In this document: positions 16,727 through 24,926 of the stretch, in pieces
How positions within the stretch are numbered: the stretch's first letter is position 1
Layout: every line of letters starts with the position of its first letter
From: Lachnospiraceae bacterium
Lineage (GTDB): Bacteria; Bacillota; Clostridia; Lachnospirales; Lachnospiraceae
Length of the DNA stretch: 38,338 bases
Assembly (NCBI GenBank): GCA_016288005.1
Contig: JAEEXY010000026.1
Span: 1-38,338 of the forward strand
Reading direction: 5' to 3'
Notes under the pieces: model-generated
Seen by the model: only the letters and a program-made list of their open reading frames with translations
What the model was told of the DNA's origin: nothing
Database searches by the model: none
Translations under genes and position numbers: made by a program

Positions 16727-17521
16727 TCAGTCACCGCATTCGGGACATTCATATGCTCCGTACAGCGCGCATTTCTTCTTTGATCCGAACATTATGCTCT
16801 CCTCAGACAGCAATCTGCAGCCCTCTCTGTGAAAGAATCTTTCCGAAGCATAGCCTTCACCCCGCAGATTAATAAAAAAACGGTCGGCATCGTCGATCCC
16901 GGTCCCGGCAAACGAACTGCAGTTATATGTCTTCCCGTCTGCCCTTTCCGAAGGATAGCCCTGAAACAGGACGAAGAATCCCGCTCCCTCGCCGCTGCGC
17001 AGATACAATCCGCCTTCCGCTTCGGGAATATTAAAACCGTAAGTGATCCCGGCCCGTTCGGCGACTTCATTATGTCTGCCGCAGTAGTATTCAAGCGTCT
17101 CTTCGAGCGATGAAGCATCTCTGTCTATGGCATCGCTCCATTTCCTTGCCAGCACTTCATGTCCGTCGGGAGCGCTTTCATAGTCGTCATAACAGACAAA
17201 CATGGCGTCACCGTCAGTCACAACTATTACCGGCACGTAAAGCCGCAGCATTGTACGGGCCGGCGTGCCGTCGGGCAGCCCCAGTCCCGCAGCCAGCGAA
17301 TCGTAAAACACATCGATCGCCAGGTCTCTTAGTCCGTACACCCCCGAAACGTGAGCTTCCTTTAAGATTTCCGCAGCACTTTCGGATGCCCTGTCCAGCA
17401 AAAGATCGAGGTTCTCTCTTCGTCTGTCATCGTCGAGCGCTTCTTCGATCGAAAAGGCTGCCATCGAAAGCATCATTACGGCGAAAACAGCAAAGATCAG
17501 CGTAAAATGGTATATCCTCAT
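16727..17521 (-). CDS. single-span pseudopilin-like exported protein of unknown function (264 aa)
   Basis: An N-terminal membrane helix (about residues 4-26, MRIYHFTLIFAVFAVMMLSM) precedes an acidic extracytoplasmic region starting EEALDDDRRRENLDLLLDRA, an arrangement typical of TadE/TadF-type pseudopilins. A distinctive hydrophobic stretch LRLYVPVIVVTDGDAMFVCY lies near residues 93-112. The C-terminus carries a cysteine motif (CALYGAYECPECGD). The start ATG overlaps the preceding stop as ATGA. I do not recognise the family. Gene context argues for a minor structural or assembly subunit of the pilus-like system. Confidence 0.65.
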   Translation of the reverse strand: MRIYHFTLIFAVFAVMMLSMAAFSIEEALDDDRRRENLDLLLDRASESAAEILKEAHVSGVYGLRDLAIDVFYDSLAAGLGLPDGTPARTMLRLYVPVIVVTDGDAMFVCYDDYESAPDGHEVLARKWSDAIDRDASSLEETLEYYCGRHNEVAERAGITYGFNIPEAEGGLYLRSGEGAGFFVLFQGYPSERADGKTYNCSSFAGTGIDDADRFFINLRGEGYASERFFHREGCRLLSEESIMFGSKKKCALYGAYECPECGD

Positions 17522-17979
17522 CGCTTAGCCCGTCCTTTTACGGTTCCGGAGCATCTTACCAGCCCGGCCTTCCCATCATATATCTCAACACATATCCCTG
17601 CATCCGCAGCACAGTCGTATCCGTTTTCCGAGTAGATCCCGGCAAGTATTTCTTCCGTTCCTCTAATCTCGCTGAATTCGGATATCTCACCCGTGAAAAC
17701 ATTATTCACATAAACCGGCTCATAACGCGGGATCGTCTCCGTGATACCGACCTGTCTGCCGCCTCCCACACCCGCTATACGTGACAGGAAGGCCTCATAC
17801 AGGCTTTCATCGATATATCCCCGGGAGCAGACCGCTTCCACAAACTGTTCTGCTGTTCCTCGCAGATAACGGTCAGCCAGCCGCTCGCTCATTCCCGTCA
17901 CGCACATCAGAGGAAGTATGAACATTATCACTATTGCTGCCGCTATGTCTGCCAGCATTCCGAGCGGTTCAGAAGTCAT
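17518..17979 (-). CDS. single-span pseudopilin-like protein (153 aa)
   Basis: A hydrophobic helix at about residues 9-29 is followed by AEQFVEAVCSRGYIDESLYE and AFLSRIAG. This pattern (F...V...G.I....YE..L..I) also occurs in relaxed form after the membrane helix of the CxxCxGxG protein encoded three genes upstream (AVDEFTAKV, then TIADYEEMLADIA). That suggests a shared pilin-like module. Two cysteines flank an acidic segment in the C-terminal half. GGGAGG precedes ATG 17979, which overlaps the protease gene by 11 bp. No prepilin peptidase motif is visible. Function is inferred from context only. Confidence 0.65.
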   Translation of the reverse strand: MTSEPLGMLADIAAAIVIMFILPLMCVTGMSERLADRYLRGTAEQFVEAVCSRGYIDESLYEAFLSRIAGVGGGRQVGITETIPRYEPVYVNNVFTGEISEFSEIRGTEEILAGIYSENGYDCAADAGICVEIYDGKAGLVRCSGTVKGRAKR

Positions 17980-18679
17980 ATGCGGATTCCTCCCTGAATA
18001 CTGTTCCGTTCCCGCCTGTCAGTTCTGTTTCCTTTAATCGGCGGTAGTATAAAAGCTCCTCCGCTATCGTACATCCCAGAAAATGACCGGAATCAATCCT
18101 TACCCTGCCTTTTCCGATGTCCACTCCGAGCTTAAGGTTTCCTGCGCTCAGTCCTGCCGGCATTTTCCCGTTCTCAAGCTCCGTATACACGCACATGAGT
18201 CTGTTATACAGTTTTCCCGCGCCTTCAAAGCACACTATCTCTCTGAAGGTTGAGGCATCGTTGGTTCTCGAAAACGGAATGGCGTTAAGCATCCCAAGCG
18301 CGGCCATTATACCGCCGGCACTCATAAAAAGGGCGGTTTTGTCCAGATTGTCCGCACCGACTCCGATACGGATGAGCAACGCTCCCACCGCCAGATTTGC
18401 CAGTATGCCGCCCGCAACCAGCATTACGGGTGTTCTTTTCGGACTGTCCGGATACATGATACACTGCCCTATAGGCGCATCCTTTCTTTTCCTGATCCTG
18501 AACCCGTCGTGATCTTTGCATAAATACAGACCGAGTATGCCTATCGAAGAAAAACGGTAGCCTGTAAGCAGACCTCCCAGAAAATGCCCGATCTCATGAA
18601 CCGGGACCGTCAACATTATGCCGGCAGCGATCCCCAAAAAAGTTTCGACTATCAGTTTCATATCCACTCCCTGCATCAT
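17969..18679 (-). CDS. M50-family (site-2 protease-like) intramembrane metalloprotease
   Basis: The 236-residue membrane protein has the zinc motif HEIGH at residues 28-32 in a hydrophobic helix (TVPVHEIGHFLGG). It also has the second S2P-type signature LNAIPFSRTND, whose Asp141 corresponds to the third zinc ligand in the usual NxxPxPxxDG motif. Two further hydrophobic segments (about 85-103 and 115-132) complete the core. Such enzymes cut membrane-spanning substrates within the bilayer. The start is ATG 18679, 8 bases after GGGAGGAGGAG and overlapping the preceding 53-codon gene as ATGA. Located among pilin-like single-span proteins and with no prepilin peptidase in the operon, it is a candidate processing enzyme. 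Canonical pilin maturation uses aspartyl peptidases instead. Confidence 0.82.
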   Translation of the reverse strand: MMQGVDMKLIVETFLGIAAGIMLTVPVHEIGHFLGGLLTGYRFSSIGILGLYLCKDHDGFRIRKRKDAPIGQCIMYPDSPKRTPVMLVAGGILANLAVGALLIRIGVGADNLDKTALFMSAGGIMAALGMLNAIPFSRTNDASTFREIVCFEGAGKLYNRLMCVYTELENGKMPAGLSAGNLKLGVDIGKGRVRIDSGHFLGCTIAEELLYYRRLKETELTGGNGTVFREESAYDF

Positions 18680-18837
18680 TCGCGGATCTCCTCCTCCCAA
18701 AACGCGTTATTCCGTACAACAGCCGCTCTTTCGATATTTGATACTGCTTTCAGCTCCAGCAGCAATAGCGTTACAGCCAGACAAAACAGTATACCCGCCA
18801 CTGTCATGATGAGTATCTGTCTGATATCTTCGTTCAT
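18676..18837 (-). CDS. 53-residue single-span membrane protein
   Basis: An ATG at 18837 overlaps the stop of the CxxCxGxG gene (ATGA), and its own stop overlaps the protease start (ATGATG). It therefore fits the operon's coupling pattern exactly and closes an otherwise odd gap. The protein begins MNEDIRQILIMTVAGILFCL, has one hydrophobic helix (about residues 8-28), then a short charged tail ending WEEEIRE. It could be a small pilin-like subunit or a cofactor of the adjacent M50 protease. No family is recognised. Confidence 0.6.
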   Translation of the reverse strand: MNEDIRQILIMTVAGILFCLAVTLLLLELKAVSNIERAAVVRNNAFWEEEIRE

Positions 18838-20606
18838 CCGATCACCGTCCCCGATGTGTATTTTCTCTCTTTCGTTCTGCTAAACAGTCCCGAAAACCCT
18901 CCGTGTTTCCCGCTTTCCACCGTGACCGTGATGCTGAAAACATCTCCGTCCTCAAGGTCTATGCGCCCTGAGGCGGTCAGGAGACCGAGTATTTCTTCGC
19001 TGCCGAGCATTTCTTCATATGATGCCCGTATGATCTCCTCGGTTCTTTCCGAAAAGCTTTCCAATCCGTGGTCTTCGCCCGCAGGATCACCCGTATCCGC
19101 GCCGCTGCCATTGTTTCCGTGACCTGTATCTTCTGCCGGTGCCGGAGTTATATGTATCTCTTCTTCCTCATCGGGGGCGTTCCCCGCACCCGAACCGTCA
19201 TCTTTCACATACATCAAAAGAGAGGTGATATGGCCTTCATATCCCACATATACCAGCTGTTCCCCGGTCACATTGCTGTCAAAGGTATCCCAGCAGTCGT
19301 CCGGATCTATGCTCTCTTCTCCGTCTTCGTAAACGGCATAAACAGCTATCCTTGCATTTTCCCCCGGCATGTACGCATCCTTAAGTGATTCGGCGCGGAT
19401 ACCGATGATCTGCGGACCGGCTGCGTCCTCTACCGTTATTGAAACCGGGAAGCTGCGCTTTTCATAGTTTTTGGCGCTCATATAATAACCCGTATACACC
19501 AGATCCGCGGTATGCTCACCCGCCGCGAGCGGCGTATCAAAAGCTAACCCCTCCAGTTCCGCATCACAGTGACCCCTGCTGCCGTCCAGATATGTAAACA
19601 CAATTGTCCGGTCGATATCGGCCGCGCAGCATCCCGCTTCAAGTGTCTGTCCGGACGCATATTCCGCGTCAACGATTATGCTGCCGCAGAGCGGATGATC
19701 GTCCCCCGCCGCGATACCGCAGGACCAGCCCTCCTTCGCCACGGTACAGGTCATTCTCCCGCAGGTTCCTCCGTAAGAGGTTGTTGAGCCTTTGCCGCAT
19801 ACCGAGCAGCAATAATAGCTGACCGAAGAGTATCTGCTCCCCGATCCGCCGCACGAAGAACATGTCTTTACGTCGGAAACAGTTCCGCTCCCCTTACAGT
19901 TTGAGCACCTCACCCATGTGTTTATGTACCCGGTTCCGCCGCAGTAATCGTGCGTCTTTTTCGCGTCCATATTTCCTGTTCCGCCGCATTTCTTGCAGGT
20001 TTTGCCTTTTGAGGTCACTCCGCTTCCTCCGCAGCTTGAGCATGTCGCGGGATAATATATCATTCCGTTGGAACAGTTGCATTTGATGTCTTTGTAACTG
20101 CCTCCCGCTCCCGAACATGACGAACAGGTTTCAGTCGTTCCCGTCTGCCCGCTTCCGCCGCAGGAATAGCATGTCCCGCTGCTGTAATCGGTTTTGTAGC
20201 ACTTTGTCATTCTGCCGCCGCAGTAGCATTCCGAAGAATGAGAATGATACGAACAGCCCTCTGCCCTGTGGTTATGTCCCGCGTAGCAATTCCTCGTATG
20301 AACGTGTCCTGCAACGAATCTGCCTGTCGTCAGGCAGGCTCCCTCCTCACGGGAAATACGCTTTCCCATGTACATATCGACGCTGCAGACGACACCCGTC
20401 CGGGCGATATCTGCCAGCATTTCCTCATAGTCCGCGATCGTCACGGCTTTTTTTACGTCAACTTTGGCGGTAAACTCGTCTACAGCCTCCTGCAGGGCAT
20501 ATCGCATGTTTTGATCTGCACGTCCCGCGGCAAGGCTCAGAGGCGCGAATACTCCCAGCAGTACCGCCAGCAGCAGAGCCGCACCTCTACCTATATCTCC
20601 GCTCAT
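18834..20606 (-). CDS. exported protein with six DnaJ-type CxxCxGxG zinc-finger motifs
   Basis: The 590-residue protein starts with a hydrophobic export segment (about residues 8-27). Next comes a helical region with AVDEFTAKV and ADYEEMLADIA, resembling the 153-residue pseudopilin. Residues 100-130 are rich in His and Cys. Between 146 and 256 are six exact CxxCxGxG motifs (146, 161, 189, 204, 234, 249) with degenerate extra ones near 176, 222 and 267. DnaJ has four such motifs, binding two zincs. No J-domain HPD motif is present. Residues about 300-480 look like two beta-sandwich Ig-like repeats. An acidic Gly/Asn/Pro linker and a short C-terminal domain end the protein. Its start overlaps the preceding stop (TGATG). 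It probably exposes a metal-stabilised module on the cell surface. Role unknown. Confidence 0.8.
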   Translation of the reverse strand: MSGDIGRGAALLLAVLLGVFAPLSLAAGRADQNMRYALQEAVDEFTAKVDVKKAVTIADYEEMLADIARTGVVCSVDMYMGKRISREEGACLTTGRFVAGHVHTRNCYAGHNHRAEGCSYHSHSSECYCGGRMTKCYKTDYSSGTCYSCGGSGQTGTTETCSSCSGAGGSYKDIKCNCSNGMIYYPATCSSCGGSGVTSKGKTCKKCGGTGNMDAKKTHDYCGGTGYINTWVRCSNCKGSGTVSDVKTCSSCGGSGSRYSSVSYYCCSVCGKGSTTSYGGTCGRMTCTVAKEGWSCGIAAGDDHPLCGSIIVDAEYASGQTLEAGCCAADIDRTIVFTYLDGSRGHCDAELEGLAFDTPLAAGEHTADLVYTGYYMSAKNYEKRSFPVSITVEDAAGPQIIGIRAESLKDAYMPGENARIAVYAVYEDGEESIDPDDCWDTFDSNVTGEQLVYVGYEGHITSLLMYVKDDGSGAGNAPDEEEEIHITPAPAEDTGHGNNGSGADTGDPAGEDHGLESFSERTEEIIRASYEEMLGSEEILGLLTASGRIDLEDGDVFSITVTVESGKHGGFSGLFSRTKERKYTSGTVIG

Positions 20607-21082
20607 CAGTTGATCTGTCTGAAAATGATGCTGGTCACCATTCCGTTTGCGTTCTTGTCTACCGATCCGACAAATGTTCCCGACGGATTGATGTAGGAAT
20701 TATTGCTTTTGTTTACGATCGTGTATTCGCTTCCGGCCTTATACTGGTCGTATTTGTCCTTTGCGGAGGAGCCGTCGGTTCCGTCGGTCTTTGCGGTATT
20801 CATCAGCGTAAGCACCTGAACTCCTTCGTTAAGATCTGCCGAACAGTCCTTGATCACTTCGATGACCTTATCGCCCGAAACATACAGTCCGTCATAGATC
20901 GTCGCATTGATCTCGGAATAGTCGCTCATCATCTCCGCATACTGAGTGTTGCCGTCATTGATCGTGCTCTTTGATCTGGATACCATATACAGAGAAATAG
21001 CACTCAAAACCAGCGCGATGATAACTACCACCGCCAATACAAGTCCCTTTACCGAAATATCGATCGCATTACGTCTGCGCAT
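20606..21082 (-). CDS. pilin-like membrane-anchored protein A (158 aa)
   Basis: After a short basic start (MRRRNAIDISVKG) comes one hydrophobic helix (about 14-34) and a soluble domain. It shares two blocks with the next upstream gene's product: YDGLYVSGDKV (residue 63 on) against YDGLRVSGAEV, and the C-terminal VDKNANGMVTSIIF against VEQNANGIITNVIF. The two are therefore paralogous. Type IV and Flp pilins carry glycine, then a hydrophobic stretch with Glu at +5. Here Gly13 is followed by LVLAV with no glutamate, so standard prepilin cleavage is doubtful. AAAGGGGG precedes the ATG. Position directly after the T2SF-type gene suggests a major or minor pilin role. Confidence 0.72.
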   Translation of the reverse strand: MRRRNAIDISVKGLVLAVVVIIALVLSAISLYMVSRSKSTINDGNTQYAEMMSDYSEINATIYDGLYVSGDKVIEVIKDCSADLNEGVQVLTLMNTAKTDGTDGSSAKDKYDQYKAGSEYTIVNKSNNSYINPSGTFVGSVDKNANGMVTSIIFRQIN

Positions 21083-21099
21083 AAAAAATCCCCCTTTGA

Positions 21100-21555
21100 T
21101 TATTTTTCAATATTAAAAATGACATTTGTTATGATCCCGTTGGCATTCTGCTCAACGGTACAAAGATATACATCGGCCGGAGCGACATAGCCGCTTCCCG
21201 ACGCGTCGGTCAGTTCGGAAAAGCTTCCCGATCTTACATAGCTTTTTTCCCCTCCGCCGTTTTTTACGATAAGCTTTTCAAAACCCTTGGGCCCTGCCGC
21301 GGTAAGGTAAAGCTTATAGAAATTCCGCACTTCCGCTCCGCTGACCCTCAGCCCGTCGTACTGTGTGATCCCGCTGTTTCTCAGGCGTTCCGTGTCCTCG
21401 ATCATCTTCCCGGAGACGACATCGGACATATTCCTTGCCTGTTCAAACTGCATGACCATAATTGAGATCAGAACTACGGACAGTATCACTCCCGCGGCCA
21501 GCAGCAGCGCCTGAGGCGCGATTTCAAAACTGTTCCTTTTCAACTCTTCCACCAT
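21100..21555 (-). CDS. pilin-like membrane-anchored protein B (151 aa)
   Basis: The protein has a short N-terminal segment (MVEELKRNSFEIAPQ), one hydrophobic helix (about 16-36), and a soluble domain. The YDGLRVSGAEV block (residue 66 on) and the NANGIITNVIF C-terminal strand are shared with the neighbouring 158-residue protein. A Glu-Ile-Ala-Pro element sits just before the helix, but there is no Gly-Phe-type prepilin cleavage site. AAAGGA lies only 2 bases before ATG 21555 but 5 bases before the following GTG, so the true start may be one codon later. It begins 15 bp after the TadBC-like gene. Probably a structural subunit. Confidence 0.7.
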   Translation of the reverse strand: MVEELKRNSFEIAPQALLLAAGVILSVVLISIMVMQFEQARNMSDVVSGKMIEDTERLRNSGITQYDGLRVSGAEVRNFYKLYLTAAGPKGFEKLIVKNGGGEKSYVRSGSFSELTDASGSGYVAPADVYLCTVEQNANGIITNVIFNIEK

Positions 21556-21570
21556 AATCCTTTAGTATGT

Positions 21571-23217
21571 TCAGTTCATATAACCCCTGAGCGCATCCTG
21601 ATAGTCGTTGAACATCGTCATCGCTCTGGCCATAAACGGGATCAGCAGATAGCCGAACAGAACCATTCCTCCCGGTATGACCGCCAGCAGAGATGCCAGC
21701 ATCACGTTATTGTCCATAAGGATCGTCCTGTCCAGTTCCCTGCTCTCCCTGAAAGAAGTGATCTGCGCGGTGACCTCTTCAAACGCGTTTTCCACACCCG
21801 CTTCGTCAACGGCCAGAAAACAGTCCGTCAGTTTTCTGAACTCCGGATAATCCTCTGCCTCGAACAGTTCGGTCAGTGCCAGTTCGTCATTGACGCTGTA
21901 ATTGTTTATACACTGCTGAAGACTGTTCCTGAATATGTCGGAAAAAGCCTCCATACTCTCGAGTATCTCCATAGGCGTAATGCCGGGCACACGCTTCTGC
22001 ATATTGATCAGGCTCTGAAAACGCATGACCTCATCCTGTTTCTGACCGTCCAGCAGGGCATTTCTGAATATCCTTTTCACATCCGGAAAAACGAATGCCA
22101 GTCCAGCCGCTGCAAGAACGATCAGCAGATCGGACAGTCCAAAAAACTCCAGTCTGTATGCCTTAATCCTCCGGACGATCTCCGCCGCCGTGTCCGCAGC
22201 CACCGATCTGCTCCTGAATCCCGGCTCATTAAGCAGCATTTCCGCCAGTTCATCCTCTGCGGGCAGCTCTTTTACGAGATACTCATGCATATACCCCGGT
22301 ATCACCGCTTTCATGGCCTTGAGCTGGTTCCCGTCTGCCGTATCACTCACGTTTTCAATATCGCTTACATCATCCGTGAGCAGTCTTCGCATGCCCGCAT
22401 GGCCCGCAGCCAGTACCGGGACCATTATCAGCACCGCGGCCGCGGCCAGAACCGTTTTTTTGAGCAGTACATCCGCCCCGAGTCTGTCCGCAAGCTTTTT
22501 CAGCCGGTTGACAGCCTTTGCGACAATACCTTTCCCGGCCGCCAGCTTAGCGGCAGCTGCGGAAAACGGAGCTGCCGACGGCGCATGGCCTTCTCTCAGG
22601 TAAGTGATCGCGGTATAGCACAATATTGTCAGCATCAGTATCAGACACAGCATCACTCCTCCGCCCCTGCCGTAATAAAAACTCTTCAGGGACGGGATCG
22701 TATCACTTCCCCATGCCGCGACCGCAGGCACCGCCGCGGAAGGCAGTGCTGCCGTCAGTCCCAGTCCGGTAAAACGGTGCTTTCTTCCTTCCAGATAGCG
22801 TTTTTCTCCCTGAACGTCGCATCTGAGCTGCATGACCGAATCGAGGAATACCGAACTGCTGCCTTCAAACAGGTCTCCGTTCTCGGATACGGTCATTACA
22901 AGTGACGTAAAGAGACGCACATATTTATGGCGCCCTCCCGCAATGTCGGAGAGCATCCTGACCCTGTCCTCACTCTCCAGGCATACGAGCAGTTCTTCAA
23001 GTATCGGTCTGATCCTTTTGCTGCACTTGGGAATGCTGTAGAAAATCGCGTCTTCCGCAGAATTGGTATAATAGTAGAAGTGCCTCACATGACTTAAGAA
23101 CTCGTCAAAATCCGCCAGAAATGCAGTCTCCCGGCTGACTGAGCCCGAATATGTCAGTTCATTGCAAATGACATAGATCAGAAACACCCCAAGTACAGCA
23201 ATATAGAGCACCATCAT
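21571..23217 (-). CDS. TadB/TadC-type inner-membrane platform protein, two modules in one chain
   Basis: TadB and TadC are the membrane platform of Tad/Flp pilus machines and belong to the T2SF (GspF) family. They are normally separate proteins of about 300 residues. This 548-residue protein appears to hold two such modules. The first (about residues 30-205) has a helical cytoplasmic region with LSDIAGGRHKYVRLFTSLV and then paired membrane segments. The second (about 345-548) has a helix around 355, then MQKRVPGITPMEILESMEAF and LMDNNVMLASLLAVIPGGMV with terminal membrane helices. An additional hydrophobic helix lies near 250. The start ATG overlaps the ATPase stop as ATGA. Confidence 0.75.
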   Translation of the reverse strand: MMVLYIAVLGVFLIYVICNELTYSGSVSRETAFLADFDEFLSHVRHFYYYTNSAEDAIFYSIPKCSKRIRPILEELLVCLESEDRVRMLSDIAGGRHKYVRLFTSLVMTVSENGDLFEGSSSVFLDSVMQLRCDVQGEKRYLEGRKHRFTGLGLTAALPSAAVPAVAAWGSDTIPSLKSFYYGRGGGVMLCLILMLTILCYTAITYLREGHAPSAAPFSAAAAKLAAGKGIVAKAVNRLKKLADRLGADVLLKKTVLAAAAVLIMVPVLAAGHAGMRRLLTDDVSDIENVSDTADGNQLKAMKAVIPGYMHEYLVKELPAEDELAEMLLNEPGFRSRSVAADTAAEIVRRIKAYRLEFFGLSDLLIVLAAAGLAFVFPDVKRIFRNALLDGQKQDEVMRFQSLINMQKRVPGITPMEILESMEAFSDIFRNSLQQCINNYSVNDELALTELFEAEDYPEFRKLTDCFLAVDEAGVENAFEEVTAQITSFRESRELDRTILMDNNVMLASLLAVIPGGMVLFGYLLIPFMARAMTMFNDYQDALRGYMN

Positions 23218-24926
23218 CCTGCCGCCTCCCTGACTGATACGGGCAGTATGGACGAAACCTCTCCCACAAACCGGTACATCTTTTTCTCCGTATCAAATAC
23301 AACAATATCCTTCAGTTCATACCTTTCATCCTTTTGCGACGGTATGATCTGCGTTATGCGCTCAATGTAATGATGACCCGTTACATCATGCACCATGTGC
23401 ACGTCAAAGCTTACCGAATCGACAACCTGCTTCTGCGCGACATGTACATCCGTCAGTCCGAATTCGCACACAAGCGCGTTTCGCAGATATTCGATCAGTT
23501 TCTGCGTCGTCTCATGATGCAGCGTCGTGATCGCCATTCTCGAGCCTGACTGCGCCACCTGGATAAAGGCACCCGCAACTTTAGGTTCGTTTACCTCTCC
23601 GAGTATCAGCACGTCGGTATCCATCTTCTTGCTGGCAGTTATCGCGTCGTAGATCGTAAAATCGCCGCGTTCCTGCATAACATGAACATTCCTGTCCGGG
23701 TACAGATTGTTGATGTTCAGTTCGAATGATGATTCGATGACCCTGAGTGTATAAGAAGGATTGATGTATCCTATCAGAGACTTCAGCAATGTGGTCTTTC
23801 CTCCGCCGGTATTGCCGCTGATAACAAAATTACACTCTGCTTTTACTATGCTCTTGAGCAGCGCGATAACCCTGTCGGCGTTCTTATCCGTGATCAGCGA
23901 CTCGATCTTTCTGGCATCCGTACTTGCGAATTTCCTGACATAAAAAACCCAGGAATCGGATACGGGTGGGCGGGCCACAACTATTCTCGAATTGTTTTTC
24001 ATAGAAGCGTGAAGAACCGGATTTCGTTTGGAAAGCGTTGTCTTTGAATTGTAGCGGTAAATATTCTTTACAACCCGTTCAAGCGTTTCCTCCCTTCCGA
24101 AGCTTAAGAATTTCAGCCTGATCAGCCTGCCGCGGTAGACGCAGTAGATCACATCGTATGAATTGACCTTTTTCCCCGCGTCACGTCCGGGGCTCATCAG
24201 CTCTTCGAGGTAACTGTACTCTATCCTCGTGCAGCCGCCCACTCCGCCCGATACTCCGTCGATATCGGGATCCATGATCAGCAGATCGGCGACATCATGG
24301 CCGTACAGCTTTTCATAGCAGCGCTGCGTCAGGGCATCAAGCATATCCGTATAATCAGGCTCGAGTCCGCATTCCGAAAACGCTCTGCGGATATCGGCCT
24401 CATCTATCGAGTATACGGGCCGGCCTTCCTCATCGGTTTTAGCCTCGTTAAAAGCGTGGTCTTTCACCATGCGGCCGAAAACATGTATCCCGTAATGCCT
24501 CCTGTAGATCATATACATGTATTCGAACAGCTCCGTCGCCGACATTGCCTCTGACTCGTTGAACGGTATGATCCTGCATATCGTAGTCTCGTTTATCCCG
24601 AGCCTGTTGATGAGCAGTTCCTTGATGTATTCTTTGAGGTATTCCGACGATCCGGTATCCCCGAAACACGCCTGTCTGGTAGATAATCTGAGTTTGGCCT
24701 GCTGCCTTTTCTTTTTTCTGATCTCGGTCTGCGAAAGACCGCTCCCGTCCAGATCCGTGTTCAGTATCTCGTTTACCGCGCTCCGTACTGCCTCCGTCAG
24801 CTCGTCAAAGCTTCTTATCCTGTCTGTATCGTTTTTTACTTTTACACGTTTCCCTTTGCGATACATATATCCCGCAGCGAGCAGGCACAGCAGCCCCACC
24901 GTACTGCATAAAGCAACTGTATTCAT
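23214..24926 (-). CDS. CpaF/TadA-type secretion ATPase with N-terminal membrane anchor
   Basis: CpaF/TadA ATPases power Flp-type pilus assembly. The 570-residue protein has Walker A SGNTGGGKTTLL near residue 370. It is followed by the acidic RVIESSFELNI box, Walker B-like TDVLILGEVNEP, and the family's histidine-rich AITTLHHETTQK segment. The N-terminal 200-plus residues match the extended CpaF N-domain. Unusually, residues 4-22 are a hydrophobic helix followed by basic residues (YRKGKRVKVK), so the ATPase may be tethered to the membrane, whereas CpaF is normally soluble. It overlaps both neighbours by ATGA. Confidence 0.88.
   Translation of the reverse strand: MNTVALCSTVGLLCLLAAGYMYRKGKRVKVKNDTDRIRSFDELTEAVRSAVNEILNTDLDGSGLSQTEIRKKKRQQAKLRLSTRQACFGDTGSSEYLKEYIKELLINRLGINETTICRIIPFNESEAMSATELFEYMYMIYRRHYGIHVFGRMVKDHAFNEAKTDEEGRPVYSIDEADIRRAFSECGLEPDYTDMLDALTQRCYEKLYGHDVADLLIMDPDIDGVSGGVGGCTRIEYSYLEELMSPGRDAGKKVNSYDVIYCVYRGRLIRLKFLSFGREETLERVVKNIYRYNSKTTLSKRNPVLHASMKNNSRIVVARPPVSDSWVFYVRKFASTDARKIESLITDKNADRVIALLKSIVKAECNFVISGNTGGGKTTLLKSLIGYINPSYTLRVIESSFELNINNLYPDRNVHVMQERGDFTIYDAITASKKMDTDVLILGEVNEPKVAGAFIQVAQSGSRMAITTLHHETTQKLIEYLRNALVCEFGLTDVHVAQKQVVDSVSFDVHMVHDVTGHHYIERITQIIPSQKDERYELKDIVVFDTEKKMYRFVGEVSSILPVSVREAAG

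Noticed and set aside
18834..20606. Calling the CxxCxGxG protein DnaJ or a DnaJ-like chaperone
   Set aside because: There is no J-domain HPD motif, the protein has an export segment, and its neighbours are pilus-type genes. Only the zinc-finger pattern is shared.
20606..21555. Canonical Flp or type IV prepilin cleavage sites in the pilin-like proteins
   Set aside because: No glycine followed by a hydrophobic run with Glu at +5 could be placed at the membrane helix of either protein.
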